Positions 10,159-17,814 of a stretch of 22,024 bases of DNA are shown piece after piece. The DNA is from Lactifluus volemus (taxonomy: Eukaryota; Basidiomycota; Agaricomycetes; Russulales; Russulaceae): the NCBI GenBank assembly GCA_022376515.1, contig WTXI01000492.1, positions 1 to 22,024 of the forward strand. The letters run 5' to 3'. The translations under genes and the position numbers were made by a program. Numbering within the stretch: position 1 is the first letter of the stretch; each line of letters begins with the position of its first letter. The notes beneath the pieces are model-generated. The model was not told the origin of the DNA. It worked only from the letters and a program-made list of their open reading frames with translations, and did no database searches.

Positions 10159-11131
10159 TCACGTTGAGGGGGCAAGGGCCTGTAAGAGAGCAGGGTGTTT
10201 CCGAATGTAGGCGTCGAAGGCATCGGAAGCCCAGCGGCCGAGCGCCTGAATGCGGTCCCGCGACCAGCCTTGAGAGGCAAAAAAGGTGGCGCCCAGAGCG
10301 CAAGGAGTGACGCCGAAGGTATGGGGGAGGAAGGAGTGGAGGTGGTGCAAGTACCATGCACGGGTGGGGACGGAAAGGGAAGAGTCAAGCCACAAGTAGG
10401 GGTGGAACGGAGCGCGGGAGTCGCGGCTGTGAAGATACCGACAGAAGACCGGGAAGGGATCCACGGGAAGACGTGGAAAAGCGGTGATGAGGACCGTGTT
10501 GCCTTCGAAGAATCGGTTGGCCTTGTGACCAGGCAGATGATAAGAGAATCGGTCGGAGAGGAGGGAGACAGGAGCACACAAAATGTGCTTACGCGCAGAC
10601 CGTCGAGAGGGAGTGTCGCAGTCGACAAGTTCACCAAGTCGATGAAGACCAAAGAACCACAGACAGTGAGAGAAAGGAAAAGGAGGTCATCATGGGAAGA
10701 AGAAGAAAGAGAGGTGGAGAAGGTGAGAAGGTTATCAACAGAGAGAGGCAATTTGCGTTGAGGCGCAGTACCCAAACGGCGAAGACAGCCGCTGAGAGTG
10801 CGAGAAACAAGGGAATGGCGACGGGAGATGCGAACGTGGGGAAAGCGACTTGGAGCTGGTTACAGATGCCAGAAAGATAGGTGGAGACAGATCGGGGTTG
10901 AATATGATGAGACATGTAGACAACAAAGCGGGCTAGGGTAAGGGGAGTTGGGTCGTAATCGAAGCCATGCATGTCACAAAAGGCAATGTAAGACTGAAGG
11001 TGGGAATGGTAAGCACGATGTGAAGAGGGGTCAAGGGAGGAACCAAGCGCAATGTTTAACTCCTGATCGAGATGATCAAGAGTCCACGGCAGCCGATGAG
11101 GCTGCCGTGAGGACGGCAAGAGAGTCAACAT
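10159..11131 (-). pseudogene. Ngaro tyrosine recombinase, frameshifted
   Basis: The N-terminal core-binding region reads LPWTLDHLDQELNIALGSS, YHSHLQSYIAFCDMHGFDYD and RSVSTYLSGICNQLQVAFP. The catalytic half carries the first Arg in LHRLGEL (codon 10639-10641) and the nucleophile in DAYIRKHP (Tyr codon 10207-10209) within GRWASDAFDAYIRK. The H-x-x-R box is present as HSLR (codons 10298-10309) but in another frame: the frame shared by the first Arg and the Tyr reads TPCA there. The N-terminal half uses two further frames. It would integrate the circular or linear cDNA by strand exchange. ATG 11131 follows the RNase H end. Not functional as read. Confidence 0.82.
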
Positions 11132-12985
11132 GGGGCCGACCCCAGCGTGCGTCGTGGGGGTAGCAAAGGCCCTCCGGGAGTGATGTCGGGGGGTACAAAG
11201 GTAAAAAGTTCAAGCCGGGGCTGATCGCGGGCGACGATGGAAAAGAGGAACGGGAAAGCGCGTCCGCAATAACGTTTTCTTCCCCGGGACATGGAACACA
11301 CGAAGTGAGATAGAGGAGAGGATAAGGAGTTTACAGCAAAAACGCAAGATCGGGTTGTACGTCGCTGAAGCTCGAAGTGAGTCGAAAATCTGGACGGTGT
11401 CGAGGTTATCAGTAAAGACTGCAAGCCGCGTGGGGGGTGCGACAATTAGCGGTGAAATTGATGGCTGACGTGACACACAATGCTTCAAGCCAGAAAATGG
11501 AATCAATCGGGAGCGATGACGAGAAGGAGGAGCGTGGATGGACAAAACCTTGTAGGTAGAAGGTGACCAAAATCCAAGGCCGAAGGATGAAGCGTCACAG
11601 TAGATCTGGAGATCAGCTTCCCCAGGAACCCAATGGATCGACCGGGAGATATGGACACCGGGGAAACGGTCAAAGTTTCCGCAAACCAAACAAGGTCGGT
11701 GATAACCTCAGAGTTGAGGAACACCGGGGCGTGGGGAATCATCTTCCCGCAGTCTTCGCATACCCGGACGAAAGAGCAGGCCGAAGGAGTGGACACACGT
11801 TAAGTGCCAACTCATCCACCCAAGGAGGTGGAGCCATTCACGAAGTTTGTGCCGTCGGCCTGACCCTGGCTCACGGAGTGCAAATTCGCGAACGGCCATG
11901 ACAAGCGCTGCACGCCGTTCGTCGTCTAGCGAGATGGTCATCGCTGACGGGGAAACAAGGAATCCGGTAATGACAAGGTCACGACCAAATTCTTGTTTGC
12001 TGTCCTCGTGGGGAGCCCAATCGCATCCCAAATGAGAGCAGTCGGGCTTGCATCATGGGGAAAAACCGGTCATAAGGACCATAGCGAAACTAGAGTAGGC
12101 GAAGCATCAAAACCAAAAGTGTCATCCATGTAAGCAAGAGTAGGATAAATAGATAGCCGAAAATTGGCAATCCACAAAACAAGGGACATGAATGAGCACC
12201 AGATCATCGCGGAAGCGCGTCCGCCGAAATTGTTGCAGCGATCAACGCGTCGTGAACCCGCTACGGTGACGACTTGACGCATCTGCCATGCAGGATGCAT
12301 CGGTAGACGATGATAAGCTTGAGAAACGTCCGATTTGAAAAACCAAGCAGGTGAATGACCGTGAAGAAGATGAAAGTGAAGTAAATTCTGCCCAAGATGT
12401 TGAACGGTATCGAGGTCATTGTGAACGTCATCGCGAGCGTGTGAGAGTTAGGAGAAAAATCTCCGGCAGAGTGATCGACGACAAGACGAAGCTTGCCAGA
12501 CTTTTTCGGGACTGTTGTGGACAGGGACGCTGATCATCCCGGGCAAAGAGGAGGCTGGTCTGCGCTCGCAAACGGACAGGAAAACCGCCCAAGACGCTCT
12601 TCTTCGTCACATTGATCACGAGCAAACGCAGCGAAGGCAGAGAGAGCGGGTGCTGCGGAAAATCTCGTGAGAACGCATAAAGAGAGGCATCGTCATCGGC
12701 AGGGGCCAAAAACCGTCCCGAAGTCCTCGGATAACCGAATCAACGAAAGGGCGATTAGGATGTGAAGAAAGTAGCGAAGAAAAGAGATCAATGTTAATAG
12801 GAGTAACAACTCGAAAGAGATGAGAAAAGTGAGTAAGAGTGAAAATGGTCGCGGGGTCAGTAAGTATAGAAAACGGTGGCGATGGGAGCGGCAGAGCAAA
12901 TTTGGTAGCAGTACTCGACGGCGTCAGATAATGAGATTTGGACGAGGCCTCCCACACAAATCCGCGTGTGAAACATGGATAATCA
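11132..12985 (-). pseudogene. Ngaro reverse transcriptase-RNase H, frameshifted
   Basis: After the gag stop, the N-terminal lead shows SSHPNRPFVDSVIRGLRDGFWP (minus strand, in two short pieces) and a shift near 12705. The RT then reads LRLVVDHSAGDFSPNS, WFFKSDVSQAYHRLPMHP (motif A Asp codon 12328-12330) and LAYMDDTFGFD (motif C, YMDD at 12121-12132). A stop at about 12080 marks another shift, after which SKQEFGRDLVITGFLVSP and the thumb/connection follow. RNase H reads DLQIYCDASSFGLGFWSPS and LAVFTDNLDTVQIFDSLRA with catalytic Asp residues, ending around VFHVPGK. It copies element RNA to DNA and degrades the RNA strand. Order and motifs match fungal Ngaro elements; about four frameshifts. Confidence 0.83.
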
Positions 12986-14214
12986 TTTGGATTGGGTCGC
13001 TCCTTGTGATTTGTCACCGGGAGGTGATTGACACGTGAGGCTCGAATGTCCTCGTCTGTTGCAACGCAAGCAGACATGTTGAAATCGGCACTTCGCACCG
13101 TCGGGACATGACCCGAGATTGAACCGCTTGCAAGCTTCCGATCCCCGCCCTCGTGGGGATTTGGCGGATGGCTGTGATCTGGTGATGTCTTTAGTAGCGA
13201 AGGGCAGTTGATGAATTGAGTGTAGTCGGAATGGAATGCAGCGGTGTTGGACAAGAGGAGCCCGACACTTTCTGCAACACGCGACCGGACTCGTTTATCG
13301 TATTCGATAACGCGGTCGGCCAAGGGCCCGACGGCGATGAATGTTTCAACGATGTGTTTGGCGTAGGCGGTGAGTTCCTTCGCTCGATGCGGGTAGAGAA
13401 AGACGACCGCCTCTGGTAGCGATCCCAAGCGCACCTCCAATCCCCAGCGGAACGGATTTCTCTTGTTGCACGGGTATTGTTGGTGACGATGTCAATGTCT
13501 CCGAGATGTTGGACCGATCGTTTTGACGGTCCGTCTGTGGTGAAGTGGAAGTCGAAGAGTCTGTTGAGATCGATGTACGTGTTCACGATGACGTCCCCCC
13601 AAAGTGAAGTCGGGAAGTGCGGCCGCTCGTGACTCGCAAGCACCTTCTTTTTGACGAGCTTTGGGTCGCGTCCATAATTCTCTTGCAACTGTGCTGTTCA
13701 GTTCCATTCATCAACGATACCGGACGGCCGTGATTTAACGAAGGAATGAGGGAGAGATCAATCCTGTCTGCGTCGTTGTCAGAGGAATCATCCTCGTCGC
13801 GCCGTCGCTTCCGTCGTGATCCCCGATGCTCACGGGGTTGGTCGAAGTCATCGTTGCAGAACGAGTCAAAAGGCCGCTGTCTGTCACCTTCCCCTGCGGC
13901 CTCGACATTCTCGTTGTCTGCATTCTGGAGGGCGTCGAAGTACAAAGCGATGGAGCAGTAGACATGCTCATGGTTGGTAAAACCTCCGCGGTCGCGCTCC
14001 TCGTCCACTCTCCGCAAGAGGGAAACGACTGCATCGTCTCTCGAGATTCTGTCTCGACGAAAGTCAGCGACGATGTCATCGCATGCACAGAGGTAGGCTG
14101 TTGCGACAGGAGAGCGGAAGGGGGTCCGACATTCTGAGCAGAAGCGAAGGGATTTTGTGGATGGCTCGACTGCAATTCTTGTGTCTGTGACGATTCTGCT
14201 TCATTCTCCGGCAT
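12983..14214 (-). pseudogene. Ngaro Gag-like protein with CCCH and CCHC zinc fingers, frameshifted
   Basis: ATG 14214 opens MPENEAESSQTQELQ, a Ser/Gln-rich disordered start. A shift near 14015 leads to RVDEERDRGGFTNHEHVY and SIALYFDALQNADNENVE, then a basic-acidic tract RRKRRRDEDDSSDND. Later, NYGRDPKLVKKKVLASHERP and LPEAVVFLYPHRAKELTAYA appear in other frames. The C-terminal part has two adjacent zinc-binding motifs in a frame separate from the long ORF: C-X7-C-X5-C-X3-H, directly followed by CLRCNRRGHSSLTC (CX2CX4HX4C), at 13031-13132. The stop TGA is at 12983-12985. These motifs are typical of nucleic-acid binding by Gag; function is inferred by position and motif. Confidence 0.7.
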
Positions 14215-14249
14215 GTGAAATGATTCGAGAGATGGTCGAAGACAAGTAT

Positions 14250-14658
14250 TAAGTGAAAAATGAGGAGTGGGTGACTGCTAAAGATGAACAGCAAAATTAA
14301 AAGAACAGAAAAGAAGGAGGTCACGAAGTAAACTGACCTGATGAGGTGCGAGTTGGGACAAGGAGAAAGCCCTAAGTGAAGGTCAACCCGCACCTTATCA
14401 GAGAGGAGGATCCGACAAGTTCTAGGCTTCCGTGGCTCCCACCACCGCCTGGACCTTGACTCCTATCTGAAGACCGCGGACTCCGTGAGAATGCGGGGCC
14501 GCCCCTACGGTGCTGCTGAGTGAGACAGCAAACAGGGGTGGTGAAGGCACCTACCAAGTGAGGTGAAAAAGTGAAAGTGTGCGACACATAGGATGAGGCA
14601 GAGCAGTCACCCATCGTAGGTGGGCCAATTAGACTTATGTAAACAAGTTTAAAGTCGA
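14250..14658 (-). repeat. Ngaro split direct repeat A1
   Basis: Outer repeat at the 5' side of the coding strand, ending AAGTTTAAAGTCGA on the plus strand exactly as A2 does. The gag ATG at 14214 lies 36 nt inside it, so the promoter is probably in this repeat. Confidence 0.88.
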
Positions 14659-14667
14659 TTAAGCACA
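14659..14667. repeat. TTAAGCACA flanking the Ngaro (right)
   Basis: Exact match of 9292-9300, directly adjacent to the right end of repeat A1. Confidence 0.6.
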
Positions 14668-14870
14668 TTAATCACATTAATCCACACTCAGCACAACTAA
14701 GCAAATTTTATATGACCAATAATGAAAATTAAGCAAACTTTAATCACACTAAGTAAACCAGTAGTTTAAGCAAACTAGAGAATTTAAGAGGCTTTTAATC
14801 ATGCTAAGCAAATTGAAGTATTTTATGTAATTTAATTAAAGTCCGAAAAATATGCAAAAGTCATGAAAAT
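14668..14870. repeat. AT-rich subterminal part of the TIR element
   Basis: This holds many AAGCA-type motifs in one orientation (ATTAAGCAAAC, TTTAAGCAAAC, CTAAGCAAATT). They are the same orientation as at the inner left end and opposite to the GCTTAAT motifs near 15845-15990. No coding potential. Confidence 0.5.
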
Positions 14871-15700
14871 TTCACTAAGTCGTTCCCGTGCACCAACCAC
14901 GTGCATCTTTGTTTGTCCTTATTTGCACGATGTTGATTTCCGTGCGTTTTCGTGCCAAGTCTTCTGTCTCTCCCTCCCTCCCCTCTGTCGTCGTCGCCCC
15001 CGTGTTGAGGACTCCACTGTTGTCACCACGGCTGGCTCACCGTCTGGCGCTGCCACACGTCTTGTCCTCTCTCCTTGCCGTCTCCGTGGCCTCTGTCGCC
15101 ACCACTCGCCGCCTTGCGCTGCCACAAGCCTCAGCGTCCCCGCGTTCTCTTTGCCACCGCATTCCCCCCCCCCTTTTTTTCCTCCCGCGCAAACGCGTCT
15201 CAATGCTGCTTCCTCTGCCTCTGCCTCTGCCTCCACCGCGTCATCCTCTGCCTCCTGCGCCTGCGCCGCGTCCACGCCCTCGCCTCCGCATCGCTTCCTC
15301 CTGGAACCACTGGGCTGGGCTGCGAGGGGTCCACGGCGCACGCTGCCTGCGCCGCGCCTTCTGCGCCACCTCTCCGGTATGTTGTACGCTACCTCGCCCC
15401 AACGCTTCCTGACCCTTTTTTTTGTTCGCCTTCACCTCTGCCTCCGCCTCCTCCTGTGCCGCCGCCTCCCCTGCCTGCACCACCCCTCCTGCGCCTTCTG
15501 CGCACTTCCGTTCCCTCCGCCGTCCCGCGCCTTCTCCCGCGCCTCCTCCTGCCCCTCCCGCGGCATTTCCTGGGCTTCCCGCGCCCCGTGCCTCCTACCT
15601 TGGCCCTCGCCTCCTCCCGCGCCTCCCGCGCTCCGCCTCCGCCACCGCCTCCTCGTGGCCCTGCAGTCCCACCCCCCAGGGCTGTTGCATCAAGGCCTGT
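14871..15700. other. GC-rich, C-skewed cargo block of the TIR element
   Basis: An 830-nt block with strong strand asymmetry: the plus strand is C/T-rich and G-poor, with (GCCTCT)n-like runs near 15215-15240 and a C10-T7 run near 15167. It is sharply bounded by AT-rich DNA on both sides. Several long ORFs result (for example 14863-15702 plus, 279 codons), but they are Ala/Pro/Ser/Arg-rich with no domain, and equally long frames exist on the minus strand. I read it as low-complexity or captured DNA, not a proven gene. Confidence 0.5.
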
Positions 15701-15773
15701 AGATTACTAGTCTTAGATATTCATGTTGTAGTTTTATTCCAATATATAATTTTGATGCCTTAAAAATTGTGTG

Positions 15774-15830
15774 ATTGAAAATTTCAAATGGATTGAAAAT
15801 TTCAAATTGTGATGAAAATTTCAAATTAGT
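15774..15830. repeat. Tandem palindromic repeat, GAAAATTTCAAAT
   Basis: Three copies of TGAAAATTTCAAAT lie 18-21 nt apart, each centred on the palindrome GAAATTTC extended by one A. A further TGAAAATTTCAC is at about 14866, on the other side of the GC-rich block. Possible protein-binding sites; function unknown. Confidence 0.6.
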
Positions 15831-15840
15831 TAAAAATGTG

Positions 15841-16055
15841 AAAGATGCTTAATGTTACTTAGATCTTGCTTAATTAGCTTAATTAAGCAGAATGCACTTA
15901 ATTCAGCAAATGTGCTTAATTCAGCAATAGGGTGCGCTTACTGTGCTTAATCAAGGGTTGCTTAACTTGTGCTTAGTTCTTCTTAATGCTTGCTTAACCT
16001 GCTTAATGATGATTTAAGCACACTAATCACACTTTAAGCACATTAAGCAAAAACA
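15841..16055. repeat. Subterminal GCTTAAT repeat array
   Basis: About a dozen GCTTAAT/GCTTAAC/GCTTACT motifs occur here, turning to the inverted form TTTAAGCACA near 16014. The left end (9208-9300) carries the same motif several times. Arrays of short subterminal repeats commonly serve as transposase binding sites. Confidence 0.65.
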
Positions 16056-16069
16056 ACGTTTTCCTGATG
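16044..16069 (-). repeat. Right terminal inverted repeat
   Basis: ACGTTTTCCTGATG (16056-16069) is the exact inverse of the left end. The CA immediately outside (16070-16071) repeats the CA before the left end (9185-9186), a candidate 2-bp target duplication. Confidence 0.8.
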
Positions 16070-16071
16070 CA

Positions 16072-16414
16072 GAGCCCAAGGAACACAGGTGTACCTGGTA
16101 GACACTGAGACGGAGACGTACCAGGGATGGGACGGAGAAGGACAGCACGGAGACCAGGGAATGGTGGAGGGTTGGCTGCATAGAAGGCAAGCAGACGACC
16201 CCAGACGTAACAGAAGCGCCAACAACACAAGCGGAGATACAAGAGGAAGGAAGGGAGGAAAGGGGACAGGAACTGGAGGCGGACGCAGAACCTGCACGTA
16301 GTGAGCGAGAATGCAACTTGATCGACTTGTACACGGTTGTGAGTGACCAGGAAGCGGCACGGCCATTCGTCCACGAGGTCAAGTTGATGGGACCCAAAGG
16401 GGAAGTGGTCAGGG
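16072..16414 (+). pseudogene. Gag-retropepsin junction of the oldest retroelement
   Basis: Immediately right of the transposon, one frame reads GTQVYLVDTETETYQGW, the expected continuation of the Gag frame cut at 9186. A second frame carries CNLIDLYTVVSDQEAARPF followed by VHEVKLMGPKGEVVRV (~16313-16411), the lead-in to the aspartic protease domain of these elements. The protease catalytic Asp would follow directly, but the sequence ends at 16414 where the LTR of the younger element starts. At least one frameshift separates the two readable parts. Confidence 0.65.
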
Positions 16415-16496
16415 TGTTACGGAATGCAGGACAAGTTGGACCTTATGCTTCCTAACACGCTTACTCATCCTGATGACGTCCTTCCACATGGCTCTT

Positions 16497-16634
16497 ATTG
16501 TGCTGACTGATTCTATTGTTCTGACTCCTATTGTCTGTCCCGTTTTGTCCAGTGTTATTGTCCGAGTCTCTATTGTTCGCGTTCTTATTGTTCTTGACTC
16601 ATGCTTATTGTCCACCCTAGTTTGGTAGAACAAT
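16497..16634 (+). promoter_or_regulatory. Array of ATTGT motifs in U3
   Basis: ATTGT or ATTGTT occurs at 16497, 16515, 16530, 16557, 16572, 16587 and 16607, with an inverted AACAAT at 16629, all within 138 nt upstream of the TATA box. ATTGTT is the core recognised by HMG-box factors, including yeast Rox1. A regulatory role is inference. Confidence 0.45.
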
Positions 16635-16646
16635 TAGCATAAACTG

Positions 16647-16652
16647 TATAAG
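16647..16652 (+). promoter_or_regulatory. LTR TATA box
   Basis: TATAAG lies 33 nt before 16680, the base where self-primer complementarity begins, which is the expected distance to a transcription start. Confidence 0.6.
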
Positions 16653-16920
16653 TAGGCCTCAGCTGGTAGCTTGTACCCCAGCTTCGGCTTTAACCAATCG
16701 ACTTGTTTCCCTCTCCAGAAAGACAGAACTTCTCCTCTCCTCTTCCCTCTCTTCTCTTACCCTCCTATACGCCCTAGTAGGGTATCGAAGCTTGGTGGTT
16801 GTGCTACAACACCACAGGGCTCAGCGCGTCGACACTTGGAGTGTCCCTGAGCCCAGGTCTTAGGAGAGACCAGAACAACCAGAACCCTAGTTGGGACCCG
16901 GCCCTAGTCGAGCCGTAACA

Positions 16921-16932
16921 AAAGCCGAAGCT
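16921..16932 (+). other. Primer binding site, self-priming type
   Basis: AAAGCCGAAGCT begins at the first base after the LTR. It is the exact reverse complement of AGCTTCGGCTTT at 16680-16691 inside the same LTR. I see no resemblance to a tRNA 3' end. In Tf1 and sushi-type elements the RNA 5' end folds back on such a site, is cleaved and primes minus-strand synthesis. Confidence 0.8.
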
Positions 16933-16943
16933 CCTACCAGTAG

Positions 16944-17652
16944 ATGTCCACTTGGGACTATCTACAACAACCAATCTACCTGCGAATCAAAGAATTGTTG
17001 ATTGACGCACACTTGAACAAGAACGAGGCAATACAGAAACAGTATAACGCCAAACGAAGATCGGAGCAAAGGTGCTGGAAAGAAGTCAGCATTTCCTGTA
17101 CGCACCATTGGGCACCTAGAAACAATCTTGGGTGCAGGAACAGAGTTGTTCCAATCTGAACAAGGAAACACGTTGATCCTCTACTACCGGGGATCATATC
17201 GCCTTTCACGCGCAAGGCTGGACAGGAATAACGACGGGTCTTTAATCGTTGTCTGGGATACAAACGAAGACGACCTAGGAACTAGAGTCATTCCCAGAGA
17301 GGACGACGACCTAACCATCGAACAGAAAGGAGCATCAGGTTCTTAGAGACAGAAGACAAACGCACCAATTATACCAGAAACCGACAACCTATCACTCCTA
17401 TCACGAAGAAGCAGGGTCAGAACCAAGTACAGATCCCCCTGCGAATTTATCAACAATCGGTGGTACAACATTTACTGGTCAAACAGCGAGTACTGGACCG
17501 ATCCCACCATGAAGTTCACCAAATACGACTACATCCTCAATGAACTAGCGCTCCCCCCTTCCCTGCAGCCGTCAGAAGCCAGCGAAGAGAGCGAGACGAA
17601 GACGGGACAACATCCCCCGACAAGATTCAGCAGGAGCAAACTCCTCCTCTGA
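16944..17652 (+). pseudogene. Leader ORF upstream of gag, unknown function, frameshifted
   Basis: ATG 16944 gives MSTWDYLQQPIYLRIKELL and AHLNKNEAIQKQYNAKRR. One base shift near 17075 leads to GHLETILGAGTELFQSEQG, LILYYRGSYRLSRARLDR and EDDLGTRVIPREDDD. Another near 17350-17430 leads to FINNRWYNIYWSNSEYW and KFTKYDYILNELALPP, ending TGA 17650-17652. The pieces look protein-coding because each is long, non-repetitive and dovetails with the next. No known domain recognised. It may be the N-terminal section of a longer Gag, since gag starts 163 nt downstream, or a separate small ORF. Confidence 0.5.
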
Positions 17653-17814
17653 CGACAGCCAAACCAGAGAACCCCGCCTACACAAGAAAATGAAGAACCA
17701 CGTTGATCACCCAGTCACCCCCATAGACCGCGCCATGAGTGCCCTTAGCATCACTCGCCAACCCCCATGTTCACCCGCTCGGCAACTTTGACACAGCCAA
17801 CCCAAACCACGACA

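Larger units (their letters stand above)
9301..14658 (-). mobile_element. Ngaro/DIRS-type tyrosine-recombinase retrotransposon
   Basis: Read on the minus strand the order is A1 (14658-14250), gag, RT-RNase H, tyrosine recombinase, B1 (10095-9954), A2 (9953-9549), B2 (9444-9301). This is the split direct repeat layout of Ngaro and PAT elements, unlike LTR elements, and the genes agree: YMDD reverse transcriptase, RNase H and a recombinase with LHRLGEL, a displaced HSLR and DAYIRKHP instead of an integrase. The family gap-repairs or circularises its DNA through the B1-A2 junction and integrates by strand exchange. All three genes carry frameshifts. The element sits inside the TIR transposon and is flanked by the 9-mer TTAAGCACA on both sides (9292-9300 and 14659-14667). 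Confidence 0.87.
9187..16069. mobile_element. TIR DNA-transposon-like element, non-autonomous, carrying a nested Ngaro
   Basis: The ends are perfect 14-bp inverted repeats beginning CATCAGGAAAACGT. They extend to 26 bp with three mismatches, then into AT-rich subterminal DNA full of GCTTAAT/ATTAAGC motifs on both sides. CA flanks both ends (9185-9186 and 16070-16071). Deleting the element plus one CA rejoins the Gag frame as S-N-R-A-Q-G-T-Q-V-Y-L. Apart from the Ngaro inside (9301-14658), only ~1.5 kb remains, with no transposase motif, so it is probably a non-autonomous derivative. Repetitive subterminal motifs are known from basidiomycete cut-and-paste families (for example KDZ and Plavaka/CACTA-like), but I cannot assign a superfamily. 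Confidence 0.7.
7587..16414 (+). mobile_element. Oldest layer: Ty3/gypsy-like retroelement, split by insertions
   Basis: Coding pieces are a basic leader ORF (7587-7874), a Gag region with zinc knuckle (8104-9186) and the start of a retropepsin-type region (16072-16414). The order and the GPKGEVVRV motif resemble agaricomycete gypsy-like polyproteins. A 6.9-kb transposon (9187-16069) interrupts it, and an LTR retrotransposon inserted at 16415 cuts it again. Its RT should lie to the right of this window, beyond the inserted LTR element. The left boundary is not defined. Confidence 0.65.
16415..16920 (+). repeat. 5' LTR, 506 bp
   Basis: Begins TGTTACGG and ends CCGTAACA, an 8-bp perfect inverted terminal repeat with TG...CA ends. 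U3 carries an ATTGT array and a TATA box at 16647. The inferred RNA start near 16680 defines R/U5, which includes a CT-rich stretch. The second LTR is outside the window, so the bounds rest on the inverted ends and the adjoining primer site. Confidence 0.87.

Noticed and set aside
10195..10761. 188-codon plus-strand ORF, charged
   Set aside because: It is the antisense of the recombinase gene; the minus strand carries recognisable catalytic motifs.
12616..13440. 274-codon minus-strand ORF as a single real protein
   Set aside because: Its upstream part covers the Gag zinc fingers in the wrong frame; only the part below about 12985 reads as the RT lead-in.
14863..15702. 279-codon Ala/Pro/Ser-rich ORF
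   Set aside because: Comparable open frames exist on both strands because of extreme C skew; no domain, and it starts in AT-rich transposon DNA.
15774..15830. CRISPR-like spaced repeats
   Set aside because: Only three short palindromic copies with near-identical AT-rich spacers in a eukaryotic transposon.
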